DNA from: VHCN01 sp964589935
GTDB lineage: Bacteria > Verrucomicrobiota > Verrucomicrobiia > Limisphaerales > VHCN01
Direction: 5' to 3'
Length of the DNA stretch: 64,000 bases
NCBI GenBank assembly: GCA_964589935.1
Contig: CAZPVD010000003.1
Coordinates: 124,001 to 188,000, forward strand
Position 1 is the first letter of the stretch; each line of letters starts with the position of its first letter. Made by a program: the position numbers and the translations under genes. Of the stretch, positions 56,544 to 64,000 are shown one piece after another. The notes under the pieces are model-generated. The model was given only the letters and a program-made list of their open reading frames with translations, was not told the origin of the DNA and searched no databases.

Positions 56544-58327
56544 GCGAGCCAGTTTTTGTCCCAGTCATTCCCGAGAGCGCGCCGTTCACGGCCGAGCAGC
56601 GCGCGTATCTGAACGGCTTCCTCGCCGGGATGTTTTCGCGCGTGGCCGCGGCCGCCGCGCCCGGCGCGCCGTCGCAGCCCGCCAAACCGCTCACACCACT
56701 CGCGATCCTGTTCGGCTCGCAGACCGGCAACGCGGAGAATCTCGCCAAGCGCATCGCGAAGGAGGCTGGCAAGCGTGGCTTCGCGCCGACGGTGCATGAC
56801 ATGGCGAAGTATCCGATCGCGCAGCTCGCGTCCGAACGGCACCTGCTCGTCGTCACGAGCACCTATGGCGACGGCGAACCGCCCGACAACGCAAAAGGTT
56901 TCTGGGAATATCTCACCGGTGCCGCCGCGCCGAAGATGCCGGAACTGCGCTTCTCGGTCTGCGCGCTCGGCGACTCGAATTATCCGAAGTTCTGCGCGTT
57001 CGGCAAAGGCGTGGACGAACGGCTGGAAAAGCTCGATGCAAAACGTGTCCACGCCCGGACCGATTGCGATGTGGAATTCGAGGAGCCATTTGCAAAATGG
57101 CTCGACGCCGCGCTGAACGCGCTGGGGAGCACAGCCGCTCCGGCTGTCGAATCGGCTGCCTCGCCCGATTCTCCGGTGAGCACCACGGCGGCTGCGCCGA
57201 CTGCCCACTCGCGCACAAATCCCTTTCCCGCGCCGCTGGTCGCGAATGTGCGCCTCAACGGTCCCGGCTCGGCGAAGGACACGCGGCACTTCGAATTCGC
57301 ACTTGAAGGTTCCGGTTTGAATTACGAAGCGGGCGACGCGCTCGGCGTGCGGCCGGCAAACTGCGCGGAGCTTGCTGAGGAACTTCTCCGCGCGCTCGGC
57401 CGCTCCGGCGAGGAGCCGGTGCCCGGCCGCGAGGGGCCGGAGATTCCGCTGCGCGAGGCGCTGCTGCATCATTACGAGATCACGCGAATTCCGCTGCCGC
57501 TGCTCAAGGCCGTCGCCGACCAGACCGGCGATGATTTGCTCAAAAAGCTCACCGCGCCCGGCGTGAACGGCGAGTTAACGAAATTCCTGTGGGGCCGCGA
57601 AATCATTGACCTGCTTCACGCGCATCAGTCAGTGAAGTTCGCGCCCGCCGAATTTGTCGCGTTGCTCAAGAAGCTCCAGCCGCGCCTCTATTCCATCGCG
57701 TCAAGTCCGAAAGCCCACGCGGGCCACGTGCACCTGTGCGTCGGCGTGCTGCGCTACGACTCGCTGGGCCGCGTGCGCAAGGGCGTGTGCTCGACCTTCC
57801 TCGCCGAGCGCGTGCCGGCGGGCGGCGTGGTGCCGGTGTTCATCCACTCGAACAAAAACTTCCGTCCGCCGGCGAATCCCAATGCGCCGATGATCCTCGT
57901 CGGCCCCGGCACGGGCATCGCGCCGTTCCGCGGATTCCTCGCCGAACGCCGCGCGCTCGGGGCGAAAGGCAGGAACTGGCTCTTCTTCGGCGACCAGCGC
58001 GCCGCGACGGATTTCCTGTATCGCGAGGAGGTCGAAGCGATGCAGCGCGACGGCACGCTCGCGCGGCTCGACACGGCGTTTTCGCGCGACCAGGCGGAAA
58101 AGATTTACGTGCAGAACCGGATGCTCGAAAACGCGAAGGAACTTTTCACGTGGCTTGAAGAAGGCGCGCATTTCTACGTCTGCGGCGACGCCTCCCGCAT
58201 GGCCAAGGACGTTGATGCTGCATTGCATGAAGTGGTCGTGAAGGCTGGCGGCAAGACCACGGAGCAGGCCGTCGAATACGTAGCGATGCTCAAGGCAGCG
58301 AAGCGTTATCAGCGTGACGTGTATTGA
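56540..58327 (+). CDS. cysJ: CysJ-like NADPH flavoprotein reductase
   Basis: The 595-residue protein has the full CysJ architecture: flavodoxin domain with ILFGSQTGNAENLAKRIAKE and VTSTYGDGEPPDNAKGFW, FAD-binding domain with LQPRLYSIASSPKAHAG, and NADPH-binding domain with ILVGPGTGIAPFRGFLAERR. CysJ transfers NADPH electrons to sulfite reductase. In this operon it most likely supplies NirA, replacing ferredoxin. A proline/alanine linker (about 190-225) separates flavodoxin and FAD domains. Its N-terminus (residues 16-34) mirrors NirA. The start overlaps nirA by ATGA. Confidence 0.9.
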   Translation: MSEPVFVPVIPESAPFTAEQRAYLNGFLAGMFSRVAAAAAPGAPSQPAKPLTPLAILFGSQTGNAENLAKRIAKEAGKRGFAPTVHDMAKYPIAQLASERHLLVVTSTYGDGEPPDNAKGFWEYLTGAAAPKMPELRFSVCALGDSNYPKFCAFGKGVDERLEKLDAKRVHARTDCDVEFEEPFAKWLDAALNALGSTAAPAVESAASPDSPVSTTAAAPTAHSRTNPFPAPLVANVRLNGPGSAKDTRHFEFALEGSGLNYEAGDALGVRPANCAELAEELLRALGRSGEEPVPGREGPEIPLREALLHHYEITRIPLPLLKAVADQTGDDLLKKLTAPGVNGELTKFLWGREIIDLLHAHQSVKFAPAEFVALLKKLQPRLYSIASSPKAHAGHVHLCVGVLRYDSLGRVRKGVCSTFLAERVPAGGVVPVFIHSNKNFRPPANPNAPMILVGPGTGIAPFRGFLAERRALGAKGRNWLFFGDQRAATDFLYREEVEAMQRDGTLARLDTAFSRDQAEKIYVQNRMLENAKELFTWLEEGAHFYVCGDASRMAKDVDAALHEVVVKAGGKTTEQAVEYVAMLKAAKRYQRDVY

Positions 58328-58349
58328 GGCGGTCGCGCGACGCGGGATT

Positions 58350-59276
58350 TCAAACTTTCAGCGGAGGCAAGTCGCGGCGATCCATGCGCAGCCCGGCGGC
58401 GACCTGCCGGCAGAGGCGGCAGAAGGTTTCCTCCGCGAGCGTGAGGCGCCGGCCGGCGCGATGGGCGACCACCCATTCGCGGCGCACGGGCCGCAGGCCG
58501 AGCGGACGCATGAGGAGCTTGCGGCGGACGAGTTCCTTGTCGGCCGTCCACGGCGCGAGCACGGAGACGCCGAGGTTGAGCTTCACGAGTTCCTTGATGG
58601 CTTCGATGTTGCCGATTTCGAGGACGGCGCTGGGTGTGATGTTCTGGCTGCGGAAAAAGTCATCCACCTGCCGCGCCGTGTAACTGGCGCGCTGGTAAAG
58701 GATGAGTGGCTGCCGGCGAAGATCATCATGCGAAATCGGCCGCCCGTCCGCCCACGGGTGCGACGGCGCGAAGACAAACATCAGCTCGTCCCGGAACACC
58801 GTCCTCATCTCAAGGCCCCCACCGCCCTCGGGCGCGACGCCAAGCGCGAGGTCCACTCGGCCCTGTAGGACAAGTTCCTCCATCTCGGCCATGTCGCCGG
58901 ATTCGACCTGCAATGTCACGCTGGCAAAGTCCTTTTTCAGTTCGCGGATCACCGCCGGGACGATGTGCTGGCACGCGGATGACGCCGCGCCGATGCGCAA
59001 CCGGGTCTGTCCCCACTTGCCGAGGCGCTTGAGCGATTCACCAGCGGCATCGAGAGCGGCGAGCGGCGGCTGCACCTCGGCGAGCAATTGTTCGCCTGCT
59101 TGATTGAGCAGCATCTTGCGCCCGGCGCGGTCGAAGAGCCGGCAGCCCAGCTCGGTTTCAAGCGCGCGCACGCCGTGGCTAAGCGCGGAGGGCGTGAGAT
59201 TCAAATGCTTTGCCGCGGCAACGAGGCTGCCGCGTTTCGCGACAGCACAAAACATTTTCAACAGGCGCGTGTCCAT
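58350..59276 (-). CDS. LysR-family transcriptional regulator
   Basis: This 308-residue protein has an N-terminal winged helix-turn-helix (residues 3-62: LLKMFCAVAKRGSLVAAAKH, LNLTPSALSHGVRALETELG) and a type 2 periplasmic-binding-like co-inducer domain (from about 90: LRIGAASSACQHIVPAVIRE). It is convergent with the nitrate operon, with a 22-bp gap. LysR proteins such as NtcB, CbbR or Cbl regulate nitrogen or sulfur assimilation, so control of the nitrate operon is plausible but unproven; its own promoter region is 59277-59602. Confidence 0.9.
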   Translation of the reverse strand: MDTRLLKMFCAVAKRGSLVAAAKHLNLTPSALSHGVRALETELGCRLFDRAGRKMLLNQAGEQLLAEVQPPLAALDAAGESLKRLGKWGQTRLRIGAASSACQHIVPAVIRELKKDFASVTLQVESGDMAEMEELVLQGRVDLALGVAPEGGGGLEMRTVFRDELMFVFAPSHPWADGRPISHDDLRRQPLILYQRASYTARQVDDFFRSQNITPSAVLEIGNIEAIKELVKLNLGVSVLAPWTADKELVRRKLLMRPLGLRPVRREWVVAHRAGRRLTLAEETFCRLCRQVAAGLRMDRRDLPPLKV

Positions 59277-59602
59277 GAAGGAGATTCCACCGCGAAGTTA
59301 GTCTTAGCTCTCGCGATGCGGGAACTCTTCCCGGCCCAGCGCAAGTGTGCAACACGGAAACGAAGACTTCAGTTATCGCGCGCGTTAACCGCCCGCTGGC
59401 CTCGCACAGAAAGCTGAAGTGTCGAGGCGAGAACCGTTGCCATGGCAGATGCGCGCGCCTCAATGGGAGACCACACGGAAAGGAATGGCGCGTTTTCACG
59501 AGGGTTTTGTTGACCGTGCAGAGGATGGCCCCGCCATTTGGAGGCCGCACCTGAAAAGACGAAGCCTTTGCCACGCGCGCCGGCTCGTGTCATTCTTGCA
59601 CC
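59277..59602. promoter_or_regulatory. Divergent intergenic region LysR / hypothetical gene
   Basis: This 326-bp stretch holds no gene I can support. It should contain the LysR promoter and a possible LysR site; TTAGTCTTAGC next to the LysR start and GTTA-TCGCGCGCG-TTAAC near 59376 are candidates. For the rightward gene, TTGCCA, a 17-bp spacer and CATTCT end seven bases before the ATG, in the same geometry as the bamD promoter. Confidence 0.35.
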
Positions 59603-60487
59603 ATGAACCCGGACGAAGAGCGAGCCGAAGCGAAGGCTGGCACGGGATTTTTTGCGGGCTTGTTGCATTCCGTAAAAAATATCTTCAGCTCGTCCTCGCG
59701 GGAGAATTCAGGCGAAAATACAGAGCCAGCCGGAGAGCCTGCGGTTGAATCGCGCGTCCCGGAAGCGGAATGCACGCGCCTTGCCGCAAAACTCGCCGAG
59801 GTCCGTGCCACCATCGGCCAGATCCCGCGCGAGTATTTTCCGCCGGGGCCGGGCGAAAAGCCGCCGGGTAATCCGAAGCAGCGCTTCGACGCCAACAAAT
59901 GGTTCGAGGTCTTCGACCGCGTGAAGCTGGACGACGGCTGGCTGCTTGATTATGTATGGGAATTCACAGGTGTCGGCGGAGTCCCGCTGCTTTACACGCG
60001 ACGCCGCGGCGACACACCGCTCGCGGACCCGCAGGCCTGGCATGATGAATACAAATATCCAAACGACGACCCGCCGCACCTGAGGCACCTTGCGTTCGAG
60101 CAATCGGCGGAAGGCGCGTTTCAGTTCGCGCTCTTTTGCATTGAGGCGCCGAAGTTTTACCTTCACTGGCATTCCAATTACCGCGACCTCGAACTCGTCA
60201 TCACACGCGACCGGCTGGAGCAGATTCTCAAGCCCATCCACGCCGAGGCCGCCCATCCGCGGATGCCGATGAACGATGTCATCAACGCTGGAGATCGCGC
60301 AAAGCTGCTTGCGCTGGACCTGCGTCCCGCCGTGCGTTTGTCAGGCAAGACCGCCGAAGTCACCGCTCTTTCCTTCACGCAATGGGGCGGCTTCGCATGG
60401 TGGCGCGCGCAACTCAGGCGCCCAAACCGGTGCAACGGCGCGCGAACCGCGGAAGTCGTCCGCTACCAGTGCAACATCCATTATTGA
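59603..60487 (+). CDS. Hypothetical protein
   Basis: This 294-residue protein has no signal peptide or convincing membrane helix. After a variable, Ser/Glu-rich N-terminus (about 1-60) comes a folded region with RFDANKWFEVFDRVKLDDGW and LLDYVWEFTGVGGVPLLYTR, and a Trp-rich beta region (FYLHWHSNYRDLELVITRDR). No family is recognised. Composition is that of the surrounding genome. The gene is followed by the ferredoxin on the same strand after a 106-bp gap. Confidence 0.65.
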   Translation: MNPDEERAEAKAGTGFFAGLLHSVKNIFSSSSRENSGENTEPAGEPAVESRVPEAECTRLAAKLAEVRATIGQIPREYFPPGPGEKPPGNPKQRFDANKWFEVFDRVKLDDGWLLDYVWEFTGVGGVPLLYTRRRGDTPLADPQAWHDEYKYPNDDPPHLRHLAFEQSAEGAFQFALFCIEAPKFYLHWHSNYRDLELVITRDRLEQILKPIHAEAAHPRMPMNDVINAGDRAKLLALDLRPAVRLSGKTAEVTALSFTQWGGFAWWRAQLRRPNRCNGARTAEVVRYQCNIHY

Positions 60488-60593
60488 GAGGCTGACTGGG
60501 ATTCGGGCGTCGTCCGCCTCGGCGTCAAATGGTGCTTGCCATCCGCTGGACGCGCACGCATAACAACCCGCGAACTTTTGAACGACGACATTT

Positions 60594-60827
60594 ATGGCCG
60601 ACATCGCAAACAAATACCCCGAGAATCAGGCGGGACGCTACTTCGTGGACAACCAGTGCATTGACTGCGACCTTTGCCGCGAAACCGCCCCAAACAATTT
60701 CACGCGCAACGACGACGGCGGCTATTCCTACGTCTACAAGCAGCCCGAAACGCCGGAGGAAGAGCAGCAGTGCAAGGAGGCGAAGGAAGGCTGCCCCGTC
60801 GAGGCCATCGGCGACAACGGCGCGTAG
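60594..60827 (+). CDS. Small [4Fe-4S] ferredoxin
   Basis: This 77-residue protein matches single-cluster ferredoxins: Cys22-x2-Cys25-x2-Cys28 (CIDCDLC) and Cys67-Pro (GCPVEAIG). A further cysteine, Cys60, could be part of a disulfide, as in some [4Fe-4S] ferredoxins. It is a cytoplasmic one-electron carrier. Its closeness to the nitrate cluster suggests, without proof, service to NirA or the nitrate reductase. A strong terminator follows. The longer PSD1 frame that overlaps it is in another phase. Confidence 0.85.
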   Translation: MADIANKYPENQAGRYFVDNQCIDCDLCRETAPNNFTRNDDGGYSYVYKQPETPEEEQQCKEAKEGCPVEAIGDNGA

Positions 60828-60854
60828 TCCGCTTCGCTGAAAACTTTTCACCAT

Positions 60855-60888
60855 GCCCGTCGCAACTCGCGGCGGGCGTTTTTGTTTT
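60855..60888 (+). terminator. Rho-independent terminator after the ferredoxin
   Basis: A 9-bp stem (GCCCGTCGC with GCGGCGGGC, one G-U pair), five-base loop and GTTTTTGTTTT lie 28 bp after the ferredoxin stop. This isolates the ferredoxin from the PSD1 gene. Confidence 0.85.
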
Positions 60889-60955
60889 CACAGGTCTTGC
60901 GCGCGCGGCGAAGTTTGATGAACTTCTCCGTTGCATCGTCCAATCCGCACTTCGC

Positions 60956-63604
60956 ATGAACCGCGCGCTTCACGTGCTTGCTTTGTTCACGCTCGCCGCA
61001 ACCGCGGCCGCCGCCAACAAAGTGGATTACGCGAAGGACGTGAAACCCGTCCTCGCGGTGCGCTGTTACGCGTGCCACGGCGCGCTCAAGCAGAAATCCG
61101 ATCTGCGGCTCGACACCGCCGAGTTCATTCGCAAGGGCGGCAAGCACGGCGCCGCCATCGTTGCCGGCAAACCGGAGAAAAGTTTGCTGCTCAAAAAAGT
61201 TTCCGCGACGAGCCTCGACGAACGCATGCCGCCGGAGGGCGAACCGCTCAAGCCGGAGCAGATCGCCGCCATCACCGCGTGGATCCAGCAGGGCGCGCCC
61301 GCGCCGGCGAACGAGCAGCCCCAACACGACTCACGCGACCATTGGGCTTTCAAGCCGCCGCAAAAGACGCCCATTCCCAAGATCGGCAATCACAAATCGC
61401 AAATCGCAAATCCCGTTGACGCCTTCCTCGAAGTTCAACGCCGCAAACAAAACCTCACCGCCGCGCCACCCGCGGAGAAATCCATCTGGCTGCGCCGCGT
61501 TTATCTCGACCTCACCGGCTTGCCGCCGACGCTTGCGGAGATGCGCGAGTTCGAGGCGGACACTTCGCCGCTGGCTTTTGAGCGCGTCGTGGATCGTCTG
61601 CTGGCCAGCCCGCATTATGGTGAGCGCTGGGGCAGGCACTTCATGGACATCTGGCGCTACAGCGACTGGTGGGGGCTTGGCGCGCAGCTTCGTTACAGTC
61701 AGAAGCATATCTGGCACTGGCGCGACTGGATCGTCGAGTCGCTCAACACCGACAAGGGCTACGACCGCATGATCGTCGAGCAACTCGCCGGTGACGAGCT
61801 TGCGCCGACGGACGCCGCCACGCTGCGTGCCACGGGCTTCCTCGCGCGGAACTACTACCTCTTCAACCGCACCACCTGGCTTGATGAAGTCATCGAGCAC
61901 ACGAGCAAGGGCTTCCTCGGCCTCACGATGAATTGCGTGAAGTGCCACGACCACAAATACGATCCGCTCACCGTCACCGATTACTATTCGATGCGCGCCG
62001 TGTTCGAGCCGTATCACGTCCGCCTCGATGAAATCCCCGGCGAGACCGACCTCGAACGCGACGGCCTGCCGCGCGTGTTCGACCTGCACCTCGACCGTCC
62101 GACCTACATCCACGTGAAGGGCGACGAGAAGCGCCTCGACACGAACCGCGTCATCCACGCCGCCGTGCCGGTGACGCTCGCGTTCAACCAATACGACCCA
62201 CAGCAGGTGAAGTTGCCCGCCGCCTCATTCGCGCCCGGCTCGCTGGAATTCGTTTTGGAAGATCATCTTCGGCTCGCCGAGAGGCAAATCGCCGACGCCC
62301 GCGCCGCAGTCGAGAAGGCGAAGAAAAAACTGGCCGAATCAGAGAGCGATCAAAACCGCGCCGCGCTCAAGGCCGTCGAACTCGCGCTGGCCGCCGCTGA
62401 ACTTCAACCCGCCGCGCTGAAGGCCGCGCATGCTGCCGACGTTGCGAAGATTGAAGCGCCTTCCGGCGCGGACACCACGGGCCTCGCCCGCACCGCCGCG
62501 CAGGCCGAGGCGAAGTTCAAGCTCGCGCAGGCCGAGGCCGAGGTTGCGAAACTCGAAATCGAGCCGGGCGCGCCCGCGGCGAAGAAAAAAGACAACCCGG
62601 AGCAAAAATTGAAGGTCGCGAAGGACGCGCTCGAAAAGGCGCGCAAAGCCGCGGCGTCGCCGGGCGAGAGCTACACGTCGCTGCGCGGCACGTTGAAGGC
62701 GCAGGAAGGGCCGGAGGATTCCAACCCGAACGCGAGGCCGTTCCCCGCCACGAGCACGGGGCGGCGGCTCGCCTTCGCGCGCTGGATTGCCGACCAGCGG
62801 AATCCGCTTACCGCGCGCGTGCTGGTGAACCACGTCTGGACGCGGCACTTCGGCCAGCCGTTTGTGGCGAACGTGACGGACTTCGGCCTGCGCTCGCCCG
62901 CGCCGGCGCACCAGGATTTGCTCGACTGGCTCGCGGTGGATTTCATGGAGCATGGCTGGAGCATCAAGCACCTTCACCGCGTGATGGTGATGAGCGAGGC
63001 GTATCGGATGAGTTCATCCGGGGTGGAGCGCTCAACTCGGAATGCCGCGAAGGATTCGGAGAACAAATTCTACTGGCGCATGAACGCGCAGCGCATGGAC
63101 GCCAACGTCGTCCGCGACAGCCTGCTACACCTCGCGGGGTTGCTCGATCCAAAGCTCGGCGGGCCGACGATTGATCCGAAGAAGGAGGACACCGCGTTCC
63201 GGCGCAGCCTCTACTTCACGCAGTCGCCGGAGGATTTGCACAAGTTTCTCGAAATGTTTGACAACGCGAACACGAAGGAATGCTACCGCCGTGCCGAGAG
63301 CATCCTGCCGCAGCAGGCGCTCGCGCTGGCGAACAGCAAGCTCACCGCGACCGCCGCCGCGAAGCTCGCCGAGCGCATCGCGAAGGACGCCGCGAGCGCG
63401 TCCGACGAGGAGTTCGTGCGCGTGGCCTTCGAGACGATCCTCGCGGCGAAGCCGGACGCTGCGGAGCAGAAGACGTGTGAGGAAAGCCTCGCGAAGTTCC
63501 GTGCCACGCTCGTCGAGCGCAAGCACGCGCAGCCCGATGCGAAGGCCCGCACCGACTTCGTGCAGGCGCTCTTGAATCACAACGATTTTATTGTTATCCG
63601 TTGA
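60956..63604 (+). CDS. PSD1 protein with coiled-coil insert
   Basis: The ATG at 60956 gives 882 residues with signal MNRALHVLALFTLAATAAAA. A cytochrome-type heme motif (Cys37-YA-Cys40-His41) and MPPEGEPLKPEQIAAITAWI open the protein. DUF1549 follows (VDAFLEVQRR, RRVYLDLTGLPPTLAEMREF, MNCVKCHDHKYDPLTVTDYY). An insert of roughly 130 residues (about 435-570) is highly helical, with LAERQIADARAAVEKAKKKL, and likely coiled coil. DUF1553 ends it (FARWIADQRNPLTARVLVNH, ILPQQALALANS). A heptamer repeat encodes KIGNHKSQIANP near residue 145. It pairs with the DUF1501 gene that starts eight bases later. Confidence 0.9.
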   Translation: MNRALHVLALFTLAATAAAANKVDYAKDVKPVLAVRCYACHGALKQKSDLRLDTAEFIRKGGKHGAAIVAGKPEKSLLLKKVSATSLDERMPPEGEPLKPEQIAAITAWIQQGAPAPANEQPQHDSRDHWAFKPPQKTPIPKIGNHKSQIANPVDAFLEVQRRKQNLTAAPPAEKSIWLRRVYLDLTGLPPTLAEMREFEADTSPLAFERVVDRLLASPHYGERWGRHFMDIWRYSDWWGLGAQLRYSQKHIWHWRDWIVESLNTDKGYDRMIVEQLAGDELAPTDAATLRATGFLARNYYLFNRTTWLDEVIEHTSKGFLGLTMNCVKCHDHKYDPLTVTDYYSMRAVFEPYHVRLDEIPGETDLERDGLPRVFDLHLDRPTYIHVKGDEKRLDTNRVIHAAVPVTLAFNQYDPQQVKLPAASFAPGSLEFVLEDHLRLAERQIADARAAVEKAKKKLAESESDQNRAALKAVELALAAAELQPAALKAAHAADVAKIEAPSGADTTGLARTAAQAEAKFKLAQAEAEVAKLEIEPGAPAAKKKDNPEQKLKVAKDALEKARKAAASPGESYTSLRGTLKAQEGPEDSNPNARPFPATSTGRRLAFARWIADQRNPLTARVLVNHVWTRHFGQPFVANVTDFGLRSPAPAHQDLLDWLAVDFMEHGWSIKHLHRVMVMSEAYRMSSSGVERSTRNAAKDSENKFYWRMNAQRMDANVVRDSLLHLAGLLDPKLGGPTIDPKKEDTAFRRSLYFTQSPEDLHKFLEMFDNANTKECYRRAESILPQQALALANSKLTATAAAKLAERIAKDAASASDEEFVRVAFETILAAKPDAAEQKTCEESLAKFRATLVERKHAQPDAKARTDFVQALLNHNDFIVIR
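61393..61412 (+). repeat. Heptamer tandem repeat CAAATCG in the PSD1 gene
   Basis: Nearly three copies of CAAATCG run in frame between the cytochrome domain and DUF1549, encoding KSQIAN. The flanking GGCAATCA suggests a degenerate earlier unit. Confidence 0.8.
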
Positions 63605-63612
63605 ACGAAGCC

Positions 63613-64000
63613 ATGAGCCGACAGAATCCATTTCTTCGACCGAACTTCGCTTTGAGCCGCCGCGACTTCCTGTTCCGTTCCGGCCTCGGCTTCGGCGGCG
63701 TGGCACTCGGTGCGATGCTCACGCGCGATGGCTTCGCCTCGGACGGCGCGTGGCAGCCGCCGACGGGCGTGCCGCATTTCACGCCGCGCGCCAAGAGCGT
63801 CATCTGGCTTTTCATGCGTGGTGGTGTGAGCCACATGGAGAGCTTCGATCCCAAGCCCGCGCTCACGCAGTATGCGGGCAAGACCTTCGACGAGACGCCG
63901 TTCAAGGGCGTCAACGACCCGGAGAAGCGCAAGCGCGTGCGCGTCGTCGTGGTGAACGACGCCAACGGCCAGCAGCGAAACAAAATTTATCCGTTACAGG
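63613..64000 (+). CDS. DUF1501 protein (partial, runs off the window)
   Basis: The first 129 codons are visible, starting eight bases after PSD1. A Tat-type signal (SRRDFLFRSGLGFGGVALGA) precedes the DUF1501 start VIWLFMRGGVSHMESFDPKP. The 3' end lies outside the window. It forms the second PSD1-DUF1501 pair. Confidence 0.9.
   Translation, partial: MSRQNPFLRPNFALSRRDFLFRSGLGFGGVALGAMLTRDGFASDGAWQPPTGVPHFTPRAKSVIWLFMRGGVSHMESFDPKPALTQYAGKTFDETPFKGVNDPEKRKRVRVVVVNDANGQQRNKIYPLQ

Noticed and set aside
60674..60955. Longer start of the PSD1 frame running through the ferredoxin gene
   Set aside because: The signal peptide begins at the ATG at 60956, and a terminator and ferredoxin gene occupy the upstream part.

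Overview
The window looks like chromosomal DNA from a high-GC member of the Verrucomicrobiota, probably a soil or freshwater lineage near Pedosphaera/Limisphaerales. The assignment rests on gene content: three DUF1501 proteins and two PSD1 (DUF1549/DUF1553) cytochrome-type proteins, a prepilin with the PSLAKAK-type N-terminus common in that phylum, MoxR/BatA/VWA gene clusters, a large PQQ-propeller/InlB-repeat protein, and Gram-negative envelope genes (bamD, lptE). No rRNA, tRNA, CRISPR array or insertion-sequence transposase was seen. Start codons often lack a clear Shine-Dalgarno site, and many genes are joined by ATGA or GTGA overlaps.

Region 1 (1-20.9 kb): after a HAD phosphatase-like gene come two divergent MoxR/VWA clusters. 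The minus-strand cluster (10.5 to 0.7 kb) runs DUF4175-like membrane protein, two low-GC orphans, a secreted coiled-coil protein, a ParD/ParE-like toxin-antitoxin pair, a BatA-like VWA membrane protein, a caspase-fold peptidase and a secreted protein. The plus-strand cluster (10.8 to 20.9 kb) runs a Cys-rich secreted peptide, bamD-lptE, MoxR with a zinc ribbon, a small gene bounded by a perfect 29-bp inverted repeat, DUF58, a lipoprotein, BatA, a VWA protein and a 36-residue membrane peptide.

Region 2 (21-49 kb): a 1695-residue secreted propeller/InlB-repeat protein, a DUF3568-type lipoprotein, a HupE-like membrane protein, a DUF3604 protein, a YncE-propeller/phosphoesterase, a UvrD-type helicase, an MsbA-type ABC exporter, UbiE, a DUF1501 protein, a type III polyketide synthase/methyltransferase/FAD-oxidoreductase operon, a PSD1/secretin-like/DUF1501 operon and a pseudopilin.

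Region 3 (49.4-59.3 kb): a compact nitrate-assimilation operon of NarK/NasA transporter, fused DmsB-DmsC iron-sulfur/membrane anchor, molybdopterin nitrate reductase, NirA nitrite reductase and a CysJ-like NADPH flavoprotein. A convergent LysR regulator follows. NirA and the flavoprotein share an N-terminal motif at identical residue positions, which suggests docking. The right end (59.6-64 kb) has a hypothetical gene, a ferredoxin, and a second PSD1/DUF1501 pair cut by the window edge.

The most unusual pattern is a set of short degenerate tandem repeats, mostly with a 7-bp period, lying in frame inside unrelated genes (phosphoesterase, ABC exporter, ubiE, nitrate reductase, PSD1) and once between genes. 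Related short-period elements with 8-, 9/10- and 11-bp periods form inverted pairs. One of them supplies the signal peptide of the HupE-like protein. They recall the heptanucleotide STRR repeats of cyanobacteria and appear to be invading coding sequence as tolerated linkers.
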